A DNA stretch of 64,000 nucleotides from Phytophthora sp. 'mugwort' (lineage: Eukaryota > Oomycota > Peronosporomycetes > Peronosporales > Peronosporaceae). This document shows, piece by piece, positions 63,941 through 64,000 of this stretch. The stretch is from positions 124,001 to 188,000 of the forward strand of contig JAUCEF010000003.1 of NCBI GenBank assembly GCA_033558025.1, read 5' to 3'. Below the pieces are notes generated by a model that worked only from the letters and a program-made list of their open reading frames with translations, did no database searches and was not told the DNA's origin. The translations under genes were made by a program, and so were the position numbers. Positions within the stretch are counted from its first letter, which is position 1; every line of letters begins with the position of its first letter.

Positions 63941-64000
63941 GCGGGAGCTCCATCCGTTGCTGTACTGCGACGTCTTGTTGGATCGCTGAGATGCGATAGA

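Overview
The window reads as nuclear DNA of an oomycete, most likely a Phytophthora-like species. The evidence is spliceosomal introns of 62-108 bp with GT-AG ends, short intergenic gaps, a good match to the oomycete initiator (Inr) motif upstream of the PX-domain gene, genes of a flagellated heterotroph (CFAP96, a cyclic-nucleotide-binding coiled-coil protein, large coiled-coil proteins), and transposon families common in oomycetes (hAT, PIF/Harbinger, pogo, piggyBac-like, Ty3/gypsy with a chromodomain). No bacterial gene organisation is visible.

Positions 1 to about 23.3 kb form a transposon graveyard. In order: a hAT transposase remnant carrying a chromodomain-like segment; a second hAT remnant on the minus strand; a PIF/Harbinger transposase remnant converging on a SANT/NAM-like partner gene; a pogo element with terminal inverted repeats, TA duplications and a spliceosomal intron in its broken transposase; a 365-bp MITE immediately beside it; and a piggyBac-like transposase split into two pieces by an 8.1-kb chromodomain-bearing Ty3/gypsy retrotransposon, whose ends and near-matching 5-bp target duplication can be located. 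All transposase reading frames are broken.

From 23.3 kb to the end the window is gene-dense, with few mobile sequences. Genes are: two tandem Golgi-type glycosyltransferases; a 1317-residue cNMP-binding protein converging on a three-exon coiled-coil gene; a PX-domain protein; mitochondrial release factor 1 divergent from a DUSP plus Tudor-knot protein; a two-exon coiled-coil protein; a mitochondrial-type acetate kinase; the ribosome-biogenesis factor Mak21/Noc1; nucleoporin Nup160; SFT2 and Pkr1-like membrane proteins; CFAP96; RFC small subunit divergent from an IFRD-family protein; Tim21; and a BAP31-like ER protein. Three damaged copies of one DUF7726-like gene lie within 12 kb between these genes.

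The gene-rich part is housekeeping (replication, translation, ribosome assembly, nuclear pore, secretory pathway, mitochondrial import) mixed with likely flagellar or centrosomal genes. There is no operon logic. The visible organisation is head-to-head promoters 124-190 bp long and tail-to-tail gene ends as close as 8 bp. Exon structures were worked out by eye from reading-frame continuity and GT-AG sites. No new functional system stands out; the most unusual material is the nested transposons, the hAT-chromodomain reading frame, the antisense frames in the gypsy element and the decayed DUF7726-like family.
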